Shown here piece after piece: positions 1-9,755 of a stretch of 64,000 nucleotides of DNA. The stretch is taken from the NCBI GenBank assembly GCA_025093555.1, contig JAIWNF010000030.1, forward strand, positions 1 through 64,000, read 5' to 3'. Numbering within the stretch: position 1 is the first letter of the stretch; each line of letters begins with the position of its first letter. The notes under the pieces are model-generated. The model was given only the letters and a program-made list of their open reading frames with translations, ran no database searches and had not been told where the DNA came from. Made by a program: the position numbers and the translations under genes. The stretch comes from Circinella umbellata (taxonomy: Eukaryota; Mucoromycota; Mucoromycetes; Mucorales; Lichtheimiaceae).

Positions 1-122
1 GGTTGGTTATCCGAAGATGTTGGTTGGTTATGTTGAGCACTTGATGCATCAACAGGTACAGGTAAGTTATTTGAACCGTTGGATTCAGAATAGTTGGATT
101 GGATTTTCTTTTGAGGAGACAT
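1..122 (-). CDS. 5' end of an unrecognised gene (partial)
   Basis: The complement starts with an ATG at 122-120 and stays open to the window edge (about 40 codons), beginning MSPQKKIQSNYSESNGSNN and rich in Ser, Asn and Gln. The low-complexity N-terminus gives no family. It is called a gene because the frame is open to the edge and codon use is balanced; the rest lies outside the window. A non-coding origin cannot be excluded. Confidence 0.45.
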   Translation of the reverse strand, partial: MSPQKKIQSNYSESNGSNNLPVPVDASSAQHNQPTSSDNQ

Positions 123-1254
123 GTTGGTAGGAAATAATCGAATAATTCAACTATAAAAATGAGATAAATACGAGTAGTAAAAAATAGAAAGATGGGACTA
201 AAGTAAAAATATAGTTGAGAATCTGTTTATTCCTGAAATAAAATAACTACTCTTTTATATCTTTTCTAAATTATGTAACTATCTTATTTTATCCGATCAT
301 GGCTAAACTATGTTTTATACGAATGGATGAGAGGACCTATTATATTTGTTCTATTATAAATATTAATTCTAGATCATTCTCTGAAACCGTTTGTGACAGT
401 TGTTACTAATCTCATTCTTTCTTTGATGTTCCTTTTTTATCCGGATTAATAATAAGAACGAATCAAAGTAAATAATAGTGTATAATTGGTTATATCTTTT
501 ATCCTTGACGGAATGATGTTTGACCGATTATTCATGAATGGATGGAATATTTGTATTATTATGGTGGTTCACCACATATCCTACCTGAAAAATCAAAATC
601 TACGTGAAAAAACACCCACCCCTTTTCTGTTATTCATTTCAATTGATATAACACTGTCTGAATTGACCTAGTATATGGAAGGACTTTGTAAGGTATATTA
701 CACGCCTATCGCGGGTAAATTCTGTAATCTGAGTGGCTATCCTATACATCGAACCAAGTCCTTGTTGCATTGCGGTAGTGGATTTATTCTGCTGTTGCCT
801 TGCGACATGCTACGAGCGGATTTACAGTATCTCTCTATTTTTCCTGACTCCCTCTTCGTGTAACTCCTTGTTGCTGTACGTAAAGATAAGTTTTATTTTG
901 CTATCAAAATAATATAATGCGACCAAGACCAATTCAATTATTGATCAATTATCTATAATAGGTCTTCCATTGATGCAGACACGTTGTCGAGCTTTTACTT
1001 ATCATTTTTTTACTGAATGAAATAAACACACTTTTCTATAAATTATATAATAAATGCAGAAAAATATTTTTACTGTGATATATATTTACAAAATGACCAT
1101 TTTTTATAAGGGTGGTGTAAAGAAAGTGTATCTCTTATGATCGAAAATTTTTTTAAACAAATATGTTGCTTGTACAGATGATAATAGAAATAGAAGTGTC
1201 ATTATTAAAGTTTTTGGTATTTATATGATGGTGAAAAAAATAAGAAAATGCTTG
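123..1254. other. Intergenic DNA, no supported gene
   Basis: This stretch is AT-rich. Short open frames exist on the + strand (486-671 and 675-863), but they have no recognisable motif, no splice context and unremarkable composition. It probably holds the promoter of the gene starting at 122 (-) and the 3' flank of the gene ending at 1255 (-). Confidence 0.5.
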
Positions 1255-2818
1255 TTAGGCATCATCGGGGTCGCTGAGTGGGTTGGTTCGCTTTTTCTTT
1301 CTTGGAGAAAAAAGGGTATTTGGACTTCGGTATGGTACATAATCACTACAACTATCCTCATCTACATCGTCGTCGTCACTATCATCGTCGTCGTCATTTT
1401 TATGATACTTAGTATCTGTTCTTCTTTTGGCGGGTGTTTGGTGTTGTGCGAGTGATTGTTGATTTTCATGGTGACGGTGGGCGGGAATGATGATTTCTTG
1501 AAGGTTGAGATGATGGTTTTTGAATTTATAAAGTGAGTCAACGGTTTCAACAAAAGCTTCCAGTTGACTCAGATCTTCAGGCAACTCCAAATCGGATATA
1601 AAGTTTGCAACGAATACATCATCAATGTTATGTACAGAAAACATATAGCCGACAGTTCCTATTTATTATATTTATCAGCTATTTGTTACCCAATACCATT
1701 TTTTTTTTATTTACTCATCAGCAATGGAAAAATACTTTACCAATAAAGTCCAATCCTAAACAAAATACGTTTTTTTTGTCGGAATTATTGATGGGTAGGG
1801 AGAGTAGGTGCTTTAAGATTGATTTGTTGTCCCGAACATTCTTGACTTGTTGATTTCTGCCCGCCGACTTGGATGCACCTTTTATTTTCCATTCTGACGT
1901 GCTCAACTCCACACCGCAACTTCTGACCATCATGTCCACTCGTCTACCAATTGCCCAGTCGTTACAAACGGCAGATGTGAATGCCTTTGAGTTATTAATC
2001 ATGATTTCTTTGGTTATCATACTTGTCTGTTCTCCACTATAATAGATAGTAAAGTTATTATCACAAATATATAAATACATGTATATGTATATATCAAAAA
2101 CAGTCATGAGTCTTACTCTGATGCATCAATAATAGTGTCTCGTAATAATATATCTAAAATGGTAGAGAATCGTCTGTAGTATGTCGTTTCGGATTTAATT
2201 GTTTTAGAGTTAATTTCATATTGAGCATTAATTGTACCAATCGACGCAACTGTTATATCAAAAATATCTAATGTTTGCATCATGGTCGAATCAACAATGT
2301 TCTGATTCAATAACTCAAGACGATGCTTTAAAAATGCTTTACGTAGATTGAGTTTATAGTCACCATCTTCTTTTTTAGCATCCTATTTATAAATAAAAAA
2401 ATAAAGACAACAATGTTAGAATTCTATATACCAAAGTGTTAATATGATTAATATCTGAGTGTTACCTTGATTAATTCTTTTATTTTATTTTTCGTTTCAG
2501 GATCCAGTCCTTGGGGCAACACGACCTCAGACGTACTTGCTCGTTTCCAGATGTCATGAAAATCATTCTTTAATAAGTATTGCTTCACTGGCAAAGAGAG
2601 AGAGTCGTTTACAAAATATATAATCCTTGATAAAGTTAATCTAAGGAACAATAATAAAATTAATTTCTTCAATTATTATACGTAAGCGAGAATTTAATAG
2701 TCATCGGCACAACTTACTTCAATAAATCGGTATTAATGTTGTTCTCATTAAGTAAAGAAAAAGACAAATCATCAAGACAATGTCCGGTTGTTGTAGGAAT
2801 GGTAATCGATCTTTCCAT
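1255..2818 (-). CDS. Unrecognised five-exon protein, 413 aa
   Basis: Five exons join in frame with GT-AG introns: 2718-2818, 2466-2640, 2117-2382, 1741-2036 and 1255-1658 (1242 nt, 413 aa plus stop). The protein starts MERSITIPTTTG. The middle is a mixed alpha/beta-like region containing AVCNDWAIGRRVDMMVRSCG and a Lys/Asn-rich stretch (KNVRDNKSILKHLL). The tail is disordered: an Asp-rich block at about residues 365-385, then a basic SPRKKKR motif that could act as a nuclear signal. I recall similar uncharacterised proteins being numerous in Mucorales, but I cannot name a domain. The gene looks intact, with no in-frame stops. Function unknown. Confidence 0.72.
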
Positions 2819-2925
2819 CCTATTCAACTCAAAAACATTATCCAAGGTACAATCATTTCGTAACTATATATTATAAAGTATATCGCCATGTTAGTCAGTT
2901 GTTATGTCGCACAAGAATTATGTTA

Positions 2926-3075
2926 CACCATAAAAAAAATTCTGAGGTTTGGCCGCACTTGGCCGCACTTGGCCGTTTTTTTTTACTAGTGGTACAGACT
3001 TTTTTGCTCTTACCATATTTATAATAATTGTAGTACAGACAGGTAACTTAGACCACCGCAATATGTATTGAAATG
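2926..3075. repeat. Dispersed repeat, copy 1 (GGCC-rich end)
   Basis: It begins CACCATAAAAAAAATTC and then carries three units of the 10-bp motif TTGGCCGCAC, the last truncated. A unique-looking stretch (from ACTAGTGGTACAGAC to CCGCAATATGTATTGA) follows. A second copy in the same orientation starts at 3306. The GGCC-rich end stands out against roughly 70% AT DNA and recurs, inverted, near 10852-10886, so it is probably the end of a mobile or foldback element. Confidence 0.7.
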
Positions 3076-3305
3076 GCATCGAATATTTTTTGACAGTTCT
3101 TCTTTCCTTTTAAAATAATTTATTCATACCATGCAACAAAACAATAACAACATGTAATTGCCTGTATTTTTTTTCATAAATGTTGTATAATATAACAACA
3201 TATATAAATAAATAATCTGGTCATTTATTGTTTGATAATAAAAGCAGCACCGAGCAAGATGACTCCACTCGCACATATACAACAGAGGAACTCTTAAAAT
3301 TGCTT

Positions 3306-3445
3306 CACCATAAAAAAAATTCCAAGGTTTGGCCGCACTTGGCCGTTTTCTTTTACTAGTGGTACAGACTTTTTTGCTCTTACCATATTTATAATAATTG
3401 TAGTACAGACAGGTAACTTAGACCACCGCAATATGTATTGAGATG
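3306..3445. repeat. Dispersed repeat, copy 2 (GGCC-rich end)
   Basis: This is a direct copy of 2926-3075, shorter because it has one TTGGCCGCAC unit fewer and with only a few substitutions elsewhere. The copies are 380 bp apart, with about 230 bp of unrelated AT-rich DNA between them. This could be a tandem duplication of a larger block or two insertions of the same short element. Confidence 0.7.
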
Positions 3446-3735
3446 AGTAACTTAGTAACATCTTTTTTTTCAACCCTTGTGTTTATTTTTTTTTATATCG
3501 CTCCCTTAATTTTGTTTTACTAACTTTCTTTTTTCCTTCTCTCAACATCTGTCATGACAATGAGTACTAATACTTTATTCAAGAATTTGTTTTCTGATGA
3601 AGACATCTTTAATCAACAGGAACAGGTTTCATTAACAAACCGCTTTGAGATTTCCGAAGATCTCAACTGTCCCAAGCAAGATTTTGACAAGTTCAAGGAG
3701 GATACTGAAAAAAGGCTTGAACGCTGAAGCGTTAC

Positions 3736-4418
3736 TTGTCGTAATAAAGAGCTTCGTTATATGTAATTGATATGATTTATGTTAAGAAAATATAATAAAG
3801 GTTATAATTAACTTAATAATTATAGATAAATGGTATGTGGGAGTTCTAATATTCAGGAATGTTACGTCTGAAACCACAAAAAGAGAAGTCTTAATAAAAT
3901 TACTAAATGAAAATCAAACGAAAGGATTTATTTATAAAAGATAATTTATTAAAAGACAAGACAAAGTTAAAGATAAAACTTAAGGGAAAATAGAACTTAA
4001 GATGAAAGAGAACTGAAGAAAAGAAATTTGAGAGTGAAAAAGGTCGAGTATTTATACTATTTGCTTTTGTAAAAATAGTCAATAGCTTTCATGAAAATAG
4101 TCATTAGCTTTTATGAAAATGATCAATAGCTTTAGTAAAAGATTGCAATAGCTTTTGTGGAAAGTTACAATTGCTCTTGTAAAAAGAAGCAATTGCTTTT
4201 GTGAAAATACTCAAAAGTGGGATCCAATAAAAATGGCACAATGGGTTTTTATACTATAATAAGAATATTTGATGATAACATGTGACTATAATCAATAATA
4301 ATAATGACAATGGAAGAGATAAAAATAATAATAGTGTTATTTATAATGGGGATTATACTAATATTCGAGATAATATATATGAGGAAAGAGAAAAAAAAGG
4401 TTGGGTAACGGTATTGCA
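3736..4418. mobile_element. 683-bp insertion with 6-bp target duplication, solo-LTR-like
   Basis: CGTTAC occurs directly before (3730-3735) and after (4419-4424) this block. The block starts TTGTCG and ends ATTGCA, close to the TG...CA ends of LTRs. Removing it and one CGTTAC copy rejoins an exon frame (…EALQRIENAL…). It has no coding capacity, is AT-rich with AATAAA-like signals, and contains diverged tandem repeats at about 4070-4215. A solo LTR is the best reading; a non-autonomous DNA element is the alternative, since clear inverted ends are missing. Confidence 0.65.
4070..4215. repeat. Diverged tandem repeat (~28-30 bp unit)
   Basis: About five units with the core AATAGCTTTTGTGAAAAT (variants AATAGCTTTCATG, ATTAGCTTTTATG, AATTGCTCTTGTA, AATTGCTTTTGTG) follow one another inside the 3736-4418 insertion. 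Confidence 0.65.
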
Positions 4419-5279
4419 CGTTACAACGCATTGAAAACGCATTATTTGCTGCAACAAAACAAAGAGAGCAAATAATCACTTTGCTTCGAGGACTCTCGGA
4501 CAAGATATAGTTTCTATGACAATGCAAAAACTTATAGCATTACATCAGCTTTCTTATTATTAACATAATATCTTTATGTCATGTATAGGTTGCACACCCT
4601 AGCCCTCCCCCTCCATCATCCGATGTTGCTCCACCTTTACCAGAATCATTCCTGGAACCAAAATCAAAGTCACCAAAGGCTATCTTACAAGCACTTATGG
4701 ACATAGATGGTTCCACTGAGCAAGGTAAGCAAAGCTTGATAATGCTTCAATATACAATTGAACGCGTTATCAAGGACAAGGAAGCGGAAGTCAGTGATGA
4801 CATTAAGAAGGCGCCTTGGTCAGCTCTGAGTACCATTCAGAAAGATCTGAAGGACTCGATCACCAGTGAGGTAGTCAAAGAAGTTAAAAAGGTACTACCT
4901 CAGTTTCTTCATGATCTGAATGGTAATGATTGGATCATCCAATATCTACTAAGCAAGAGATGAAATTACGTTGGAGCTAGTCAGAGGCGTCGCGAAGGGA
5001 ATGAAAGTAACAAACGACGTAGAATTAACTCGTAAGTAAATGCTTTTTTAGTACTATTGTCAGACTCAACCATAGCATATTCTGTAGTAATATAAGAAAT
5101 GGAATTACTAACTTTTTTTTTCATTTACTCTAGCAACTATATCTCTGACTAACAACGTAAGTATCCTTTACGGAGCATAGCTACGTCAATATTCGATAAT
5201 AATAAACGTAACATTACATCTAGTAATACAATTATAAAATATTTAATAGTACTCATTTTTATTATGCATGTTTTTGGAA

Positions 5280-5320
5280 AATAGTTAGATAGTTAGATAG
5301 ATAGTTAGTTAGATGTTTTG
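5280..5320. repeat. GTTAGATA-type microsatellite
   Basis: A short impure array of TTAGATAG/TTAGATAGA units lies in non-coding DNA. No further role is visible. Confidence 0.6.
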
Positions 5321-5479
5321 TTTTTGTCTTTATCTAGTAGTTTTTGTATGTTCCATAGTAGTCTCTGTTCAACTATTTTAATAAAATTACCCAATATTAT
5401 ATATTCATTCATTCAAAAGAATAAGCCACCAATAAGCTCCTATGAGGCTTCATTTATAACTCGTCTCGTTTAGTTACCG

Positions 5480-6328
5480 AGAAGTATAAATATTAATTAT
5501 AGAATATAATACTTTATGGTTGATGGAACATCAACTATCATTTAATATTTATTCTATAATTATTAATATTATTTAAGAAAAATTAAATTTTTGTCAAAAA
5601 TTTATTTTTCAATGAAAAAATTAATTCAATAAAATAAACTGTCAGTTAGGCAATACAAATCCTTTATATTATGCCTAACATATATGATTAATTTATATAT
5701 ATATTAAAAAACTAATAAAATCAAAGATTTTCTTGTTTTTAGAATCTTTATTAAAGATTCAGATAGCGTAGCTATCAAAAAGTATAAAAATTATCAAAAA
5801 TTATTATATATAAGAATTTTAATTTTTAACTTTTTAATTAAAATTTATTTTTAAGAACTTATTTTAATCATATGATTTAATTGATTACGTAATCAATTAT
5901 AATTATCATATGAAAACTTAAAATAAATAAAAAATATAATTTTTAAAGTTCTATGAACTTTTGAAATATTAAATATATATAAAATAAATTAGACCTAACG
6001 CTAATTTATTTTGTTTGTATAACAAACTTATATATATATTTTTATTTCTTTTGTCAAATACTTGACGAAAAAACAAGATTTGTGTTCCAAATATTAGTTT
6101 TTTAATATATATATAAATTAATCATATATGTTAGGCATAATATAAAGGATTTGTATTGCCTAACTGACAGTTTATTTCATTGAATTAATTTTTTCATTGA
6201 AAAATAAATTTTTGACGAAAATTTAATTTTTCTTAAATAATATTAATAATTTAGAATAAATATTAAATGATAGTTGATGTTCCATCAACCATAAAGTATT
6301 ATATTCTATAATTAATATTTATACTTCT
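5480..6328. repeat. Giant palindromic (foldback) element A
   Basis: Two arms of about 236 bp (5480-5715 and 6093-6328) are near-perfect reverse complements, from AGAAGTATAAAT at the outer edge to TTAAAAAACTAATA at the inner edge. The 377-bp core is itself a chain of small hairpins with 3-4-nt loops: GAATCTTT/AAAGATTC at 5742-5760, GATAGC/GCTATC at 5762-5776, a perfect palindrome TTGATTACGTAATCAA at 5881-5896, AAAGTTC/GAACTTT at 5945-5961 and GTTTGT/ACAAAC at 6013-6027. The arms also hold hairpins, such as GTTGATG-GAA-CATCAAC at about 5519-5535. No coding capacity is seen. It shares its core, in inverse orientation, with the element at 6390-10650. Confidence 0.85.
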
Positions 6329-6389
6329 AATAGAAAATGTTTACATTTTCTTATATATTTAATAAGATATACCTTGTAAGGTATATCAA
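6329..6389. repeat. Two small hairpins between the palindromic elements
   Basis: AGAAAATG-TTTA-CATTTTCT and GATATACCTT-GT-AAGGTATATC are consecutive inverted repeats in the gap between elements A and B. They fit the same hairpin-chain style and may mark a boundary or a decayed unit. Confidence 0.6.
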
Positions 6390-6734
6390 GAAGAATAAAC
6401 TTTTATTATAGTTTAAATTTTATATTGTAAATAGTTCTACTATTTTACATATAAATATTAAACATAAAAATTTATTTTATATTTTAATGCTAAGAAAAAT
6501 TAAATTTTCATCAAAAATTTATATTTTTCATCTTTTCGTTTTTATAAAAATATCAAAATTTATGAAATTTTGGATATTTTGAGATGTATGAAATTTATGG
6601 ATTTTATAAAAATCATAAATTATTATTATATATATAAAGAAAACATAAAAAATCTTAATTTTTTTGATTTCTTAAATGCCAAGAAAAATTAAATTTTCGT
6701 CAAAAATTTATTTTTCAATGAAAGATTAATATTA

Positions 6735-6768
6735 GGGTGTCTCAAACATCAAAATTTTTGCAAATATT
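6735..6768 (+). repeat. Harbinger terminal inverted repeat, left
   Basis: A 34-bp sequence beginning GGGTGTCTC, identical to the reverse complement of 9722-9755. Subterminal DNA contains CCAATCAG, also found near the right end. Confidence 0.9.
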
Positions 6769-6944
6769 CACAAACAGATATTCACAGCGGATTCTGAAAG
6801 TAGCCAATCAGAAAAGAAATCGCTAGGAGGTACTTTGAGACCCCTTTTTGGACAAATGTTTTTTCACATAAAAATATTCTAATAAAGATTTCTTGACACT
6901 TTGATTTTTCTTTGCTTTACTTCATCTGAAAACTCTTTTTTATT

Positions 6945-8327
6945 ATGCCTAACATTTCAGAATGTAAAAAAATTCTTGATATGACTGCAGACTATATTGT
7001 CGCTGAAGCTATCAGTGATTTTTTATTTAATGATGATGACGATGATCTTGATATGGGCAATCCATTTAATAATAACAACTCAACTTTCATGTTGGATGAC
7101 GATGAAATGTTTAATAACATTGATGAGCAAGAAGTCAACACAGATTTGAACTACAGTCATTGTAGTGATAATGATGAGGATCTCTTTGATTTGACACCCA
7201 CACAAATGATTCATATTGCTGTAGCAAGTTCAACATACTTAGAATCAAAGGGCTGGGGAATAATCCCTACTTCAAATTACATGAGTAATGTTGTATTCAA
7301 CCTCCCAGAGAAAGAATTTAAGCAAGATGCTCGGATGACGTATGAGGCATTTTATGATCTGGTGGATAAGATCAAGAATGATCAAGTCTTTCAAAATAAC
7401 TCTTGTATGCGTCAGGCTCCTGTCAGAGAGCAGTTGATTGTTGCTCTTCATCGTTTTGGGATGTATGGCAATGGTGCTTCTACTAGACAAGTTGCTAGAC
7501 ATTTTGGAATTGGAGCTGGTACAAGTGATTTATATGTCAATAGGGTGATCACTGCTCTTCTTCGGCATCGAACAGATGAAGTATATTGGCCGACACCTGC
7601 AGAAAAACGCAATATCAAGGAAACAATCCAAAGTTCTTCAGGATTCTCTAATTGTATTGGATGTGTTGATGGAACGGGTATTGTCTTGTTATATGCGCCT
7701 GTTGACAATGAAGAGGACTTTTTCAATAGAAAATCCGAATATTCCTTGGCAGCTATGGTTGTTGTTGATCCCGATATCCGAATTCGGTATGCTACTTGTG
7801 GTTTTGTTGGCTCGGCTCATGATACTCGTGTCTGGAACAATAGTGACCTCGCTCTAAATGCTCAACGATATTTTGATGGCGAAGAATATTTACTTGGTGA
7901 TAAAGGCTATCCATTATGCAAAGAGATTATTACTCCATATAAAGAGCCAAGAGCACAGCATCCTGATAATAAAACCTTTAACTTTTGCTTATCGTCACCT
8001 CGTGTACGAGTAGAGCATGCTATTGGTGTTTTAAAAGGGCGTTTTCAAAGCCTTCGTGGTTTACGAATTGTAATTGGAAAAGGGAAGAGTAAGAAGAAGG
8101 ATCAAGCACGAGCAGTATTATGGTTCTATGCATGTGTAGTATTACACAATATATTACTAAAATATAGCGACACCGATGAGTGGTTTGATCCAACGGTAGA
8201 AGAAGAGGATGAAGTAGAAAATAATAATGAAATACGAGGCTTCAATGCAAACTTTGCAGATGCAGATATCAAACGAGAATATATCAAAAGCTTAGTACTC
8301 AATTTTAATGCTGATCAGGAAGAATAA
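6945..8327 (+). CDS. PIF/Harbinger transposase (DDE_Tnp_4 type), 460 aa
   Basis: This intronless 460-codon frame starts at ATG 6945, 177 bp inside the left end. The first 90 residues are acidic and low-complexity. Residues about 150-215 (REQLIVALHRFGMYGNGAS…VARHFGIGAGTSDLYVNRVI) form the helix-turn-helix region typical of Harbinger nucleases. The DDE triad is visible: D in IGCVDGTGIVL, D in YLLGDKGYPL and E in RVEHAIGVLKGRF. The family cuts and pastes the element, normally together with a Myb/SANT-like partner that brings it to the ends and to the nucleus; a candidate partner is encoded at 8424-9431. Length is typical and no inactivating change is seen, so it may be active. Confidence 0.93.
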   Translation: MPNISECKKILDMTADYIVAEAISDFLFNDDDDDLDMGNPFNNNNSTFMLDDDEMFNNIDEQEVNTDLNYSHCSDNDEDLFDLTPTQMIHIAVASSTYLESKGWGIIPTSNYMSNVVFNLPEKEFKQDARMTYEAFYDLVDKIKNDQVFQNNSCMRQAPVREQLIVALHRFGMYGNGASTRQVARHFGIGAGTSDLYVNRVITALLRHRTDEVYWPTPAEKRNIKETIQSSSGFSNCIGCVDGTGIVLLYAPVDNEEDFFNRKSEYSLAAMVVVDPDIRIRYATCGFVGSAHDTRVWNNSDLALNAQRYFDGEEYLLGDKGYPLCKEIITPYKEPRAQHPDNKTFNFCLSSPRVRVEHAIGVLKGRFQSLRGLRIVIGKGKSKKKDQARAVLWFYACVVLHNILLKYSDTDEWFDPTVEEEDEVENNNEIRGFNANFADADIKREYIKSLVLNFNADQEE

Positions 8328-8423
8328 TAAAGTTTTATTTTGAATAAAAATCTAACTATATATCAACATAAATATAAATATAATGTTTTATTGCTATTTT
8401 AATAATATTTTAATAATATTCTT

Positions 8424-9431
8424 TTACTCTTGGTTTTCTCTTCTATTCTTTTCCTTCAATTTTTCAAGTTCAAGTTCTAGTCGTAATGATCGTTCTTTGG
8501 ATTCCTGAAGTCTTATTGCAACTTGCTGTCGCATGATTTCCATTTTTTCTTTTTCCAACTCAAAGCGCTTATCATCTATCTCTGCGCGATACTTTATTTT
8601 ATCCTTTTCTATCTCGGCCTTTGCTTCAACCATACGCAGCAAAGAAGCTGCAATATTTACAGCACCTTTTCTTGGTTTTTTGGCTGTCTTCTTCTGCAAT
8701 TCATCATCACCAGCTCGTTTTCGGCTACTAATATTAGTAGCTTCCTCTACCACTTCTGCTTCTACTCCGTCATGATTATCCCTCGTTTCTTCTTGGTCGC
8801 TTGATTCCTCTTCTTCATCCAATTCATCTATCCCATTATTGTTGAGGAGAAACGTATCTGCTTGTTGTGAGAGATCAGTCGATTCTGAATCAGCATTGAA
8901 GTGTGGTGTTGCTTTAGGCCTGTCACGAATGAGTGGATCTAACTCATCAAAAAATGGTTCAATATTCAAAACCTTGGCTATATAAGAAGAGTTAATTAGC
9001 AACATGTATTTATTTGACACCAATGTATACACTATATAAAAGAAAGCTAAGCTGTGTATAATTCTAACCTCTTATGTTTCAATTTTGAGCTTTTCATCCT
9101 CATCATCAATCCCATCACCTGTAGACCGAAGGTAATCACGAGCCTTATTGTATCCCTCGTTTAATCCCTTTATTTTGGACTGGACTTGTTGATCAGTTAT
9201 GGAAAATGAATCATGATTAAATTTTTCTAATTCTTTAGCTATTTCTTTAGCCGTTATTTTTTTTGGGGTAGTTGTCTTGGAACCACCTTGGTATTTGTCA
9301 TAATAGTTGAGGCCTTTGTTACCAACGGATTTGCCAAGCACCTCAATCAAGGACAAAATATGCTCTTTTTTCCACTGAAAATAGTTTTGTTTGTTGGTGT
9401 TCTTTCTCGTTTGTTTGCTGTTAGAAGACAT
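8424..9431 (-). CDS. Harbinger partner protein (Myb/SANT-like DNA-binding)
   Basis: The reading starts at ATG 9431-9429 (MSSNSKQTRKNTNKQNYFQWKKEHI), convergent with the transposase. The N-terminal part has a trihelix/SANT-like pattern: WKKEHILSLIEVLGK…YYDK…ITAKEIAKELEKF…QVQSKIKGLNEGYNKARDYL. An intron ending CTTCTTATATAG links it to a second part (to 8424) with an acidic segment, a basic KKTAKKPRKG motif and a long charged coiled coil (about residues 230-300) ending KNRRENQE. A TAA lies just before the most likely donor (about 9070), so either the splice site differs from my reading or this copy has a stop. Placement inside the transposon supports the role; the domain call is by pattern only. 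Confidence 0.7.
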
Positions 9432-9721
9432 TTTATATAAAAAAAAAGGTAATGAAAAGTGTATACTGTAATAAGGTATAATAATATGATATCTTATTTT
9501 TTCTTTCTTTATATATGTGTGCATATATTTCTATATAGATCAATAACAATACACTTCTAAACATAGATGAATCATAATAATAAGCTTTCATATATAGAAA
9601 TTTTTTTATACGAATATTCATGAAATTCATCCTTTTTATGCCGATTTTCAAAAAGTACGAATATTCGTACACCGACCAATCAGAATCGCTCCTTACAAAT
9701 ATTGAAAATCTGCTGATTTTC

Positions 9722-9755
9722 AATATTTGCAAAAATTTTGATGTTTGAGACACCC
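9722..9755 (-). repeat. Harbinger terminal inverted repeat, right
   Basis: A 34-bp perfect match to the left repeat on the opposite strand, ending GAGACACCC. Just inside are further short palindromes (AATATTGAAAATC...GATTTTCAATATT; GAATATTC). Confidence 0.9.

Larger units (their letters stand above)
3554..5033 (+). pseudogene. Broken unrecognised gene (frameshift, insertion, stop)
   Basis: Three coding pieces lie in order. 3554-3727 encodes 57 aa, starting MTMSTNTLFKNLF and acidic. The frame from 3726, interrupted by an insertion at 3736-4418, resumes at 4425 with ALQRIENALFAATKQRE. After an intron, about 4610-5033 encodes a Pro-rich linker (PPPPSSD) and a helical Lys/Glu-rich region ending in NDWIIQYLLSKR. 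At 4961-4963 an in-frame TGA interrupts the last exon; the frame then runs on 23 codons, including REGNESNKRRRINS, to TAA at 5033. A run of six A at about 3707-3712 sits where the frame changes between the first two pieces. The frameshift, the 683-bp insertion and the TGA together indicate a dead gene. Family not recognised. Confidence 0.62.
6735..9755. mobile_element. PIF/Harbinger DNA transposon, complete (3,021 bp)
   Basis: Perfect 34-bp terminal inverted repeats start GGGTGTCTCAAACATC at 6735 and end with its complement at 9755. TATTA flanks both ends (6730-6734 and 9756-9760), giving a duplication of 3-5 bp; PIF/Harbinger elements normally duplicate 3 bp (TWA), so part of the shared sequence may be chance. 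Inside are the two genes expected of the superfamily: a DDE transposase and a DNA-binding partner in convergent orientation. The transposase frame is open throughout, so this copy may be recent. Confidence 0.9.

Noticed and set aside
4249..4527. 92-codon - strand hydrophobic frame
   Set aside because: It crosses the border of the 683-bp insertion and is antisense to a conserved-looking exon; composition is AT-driven.
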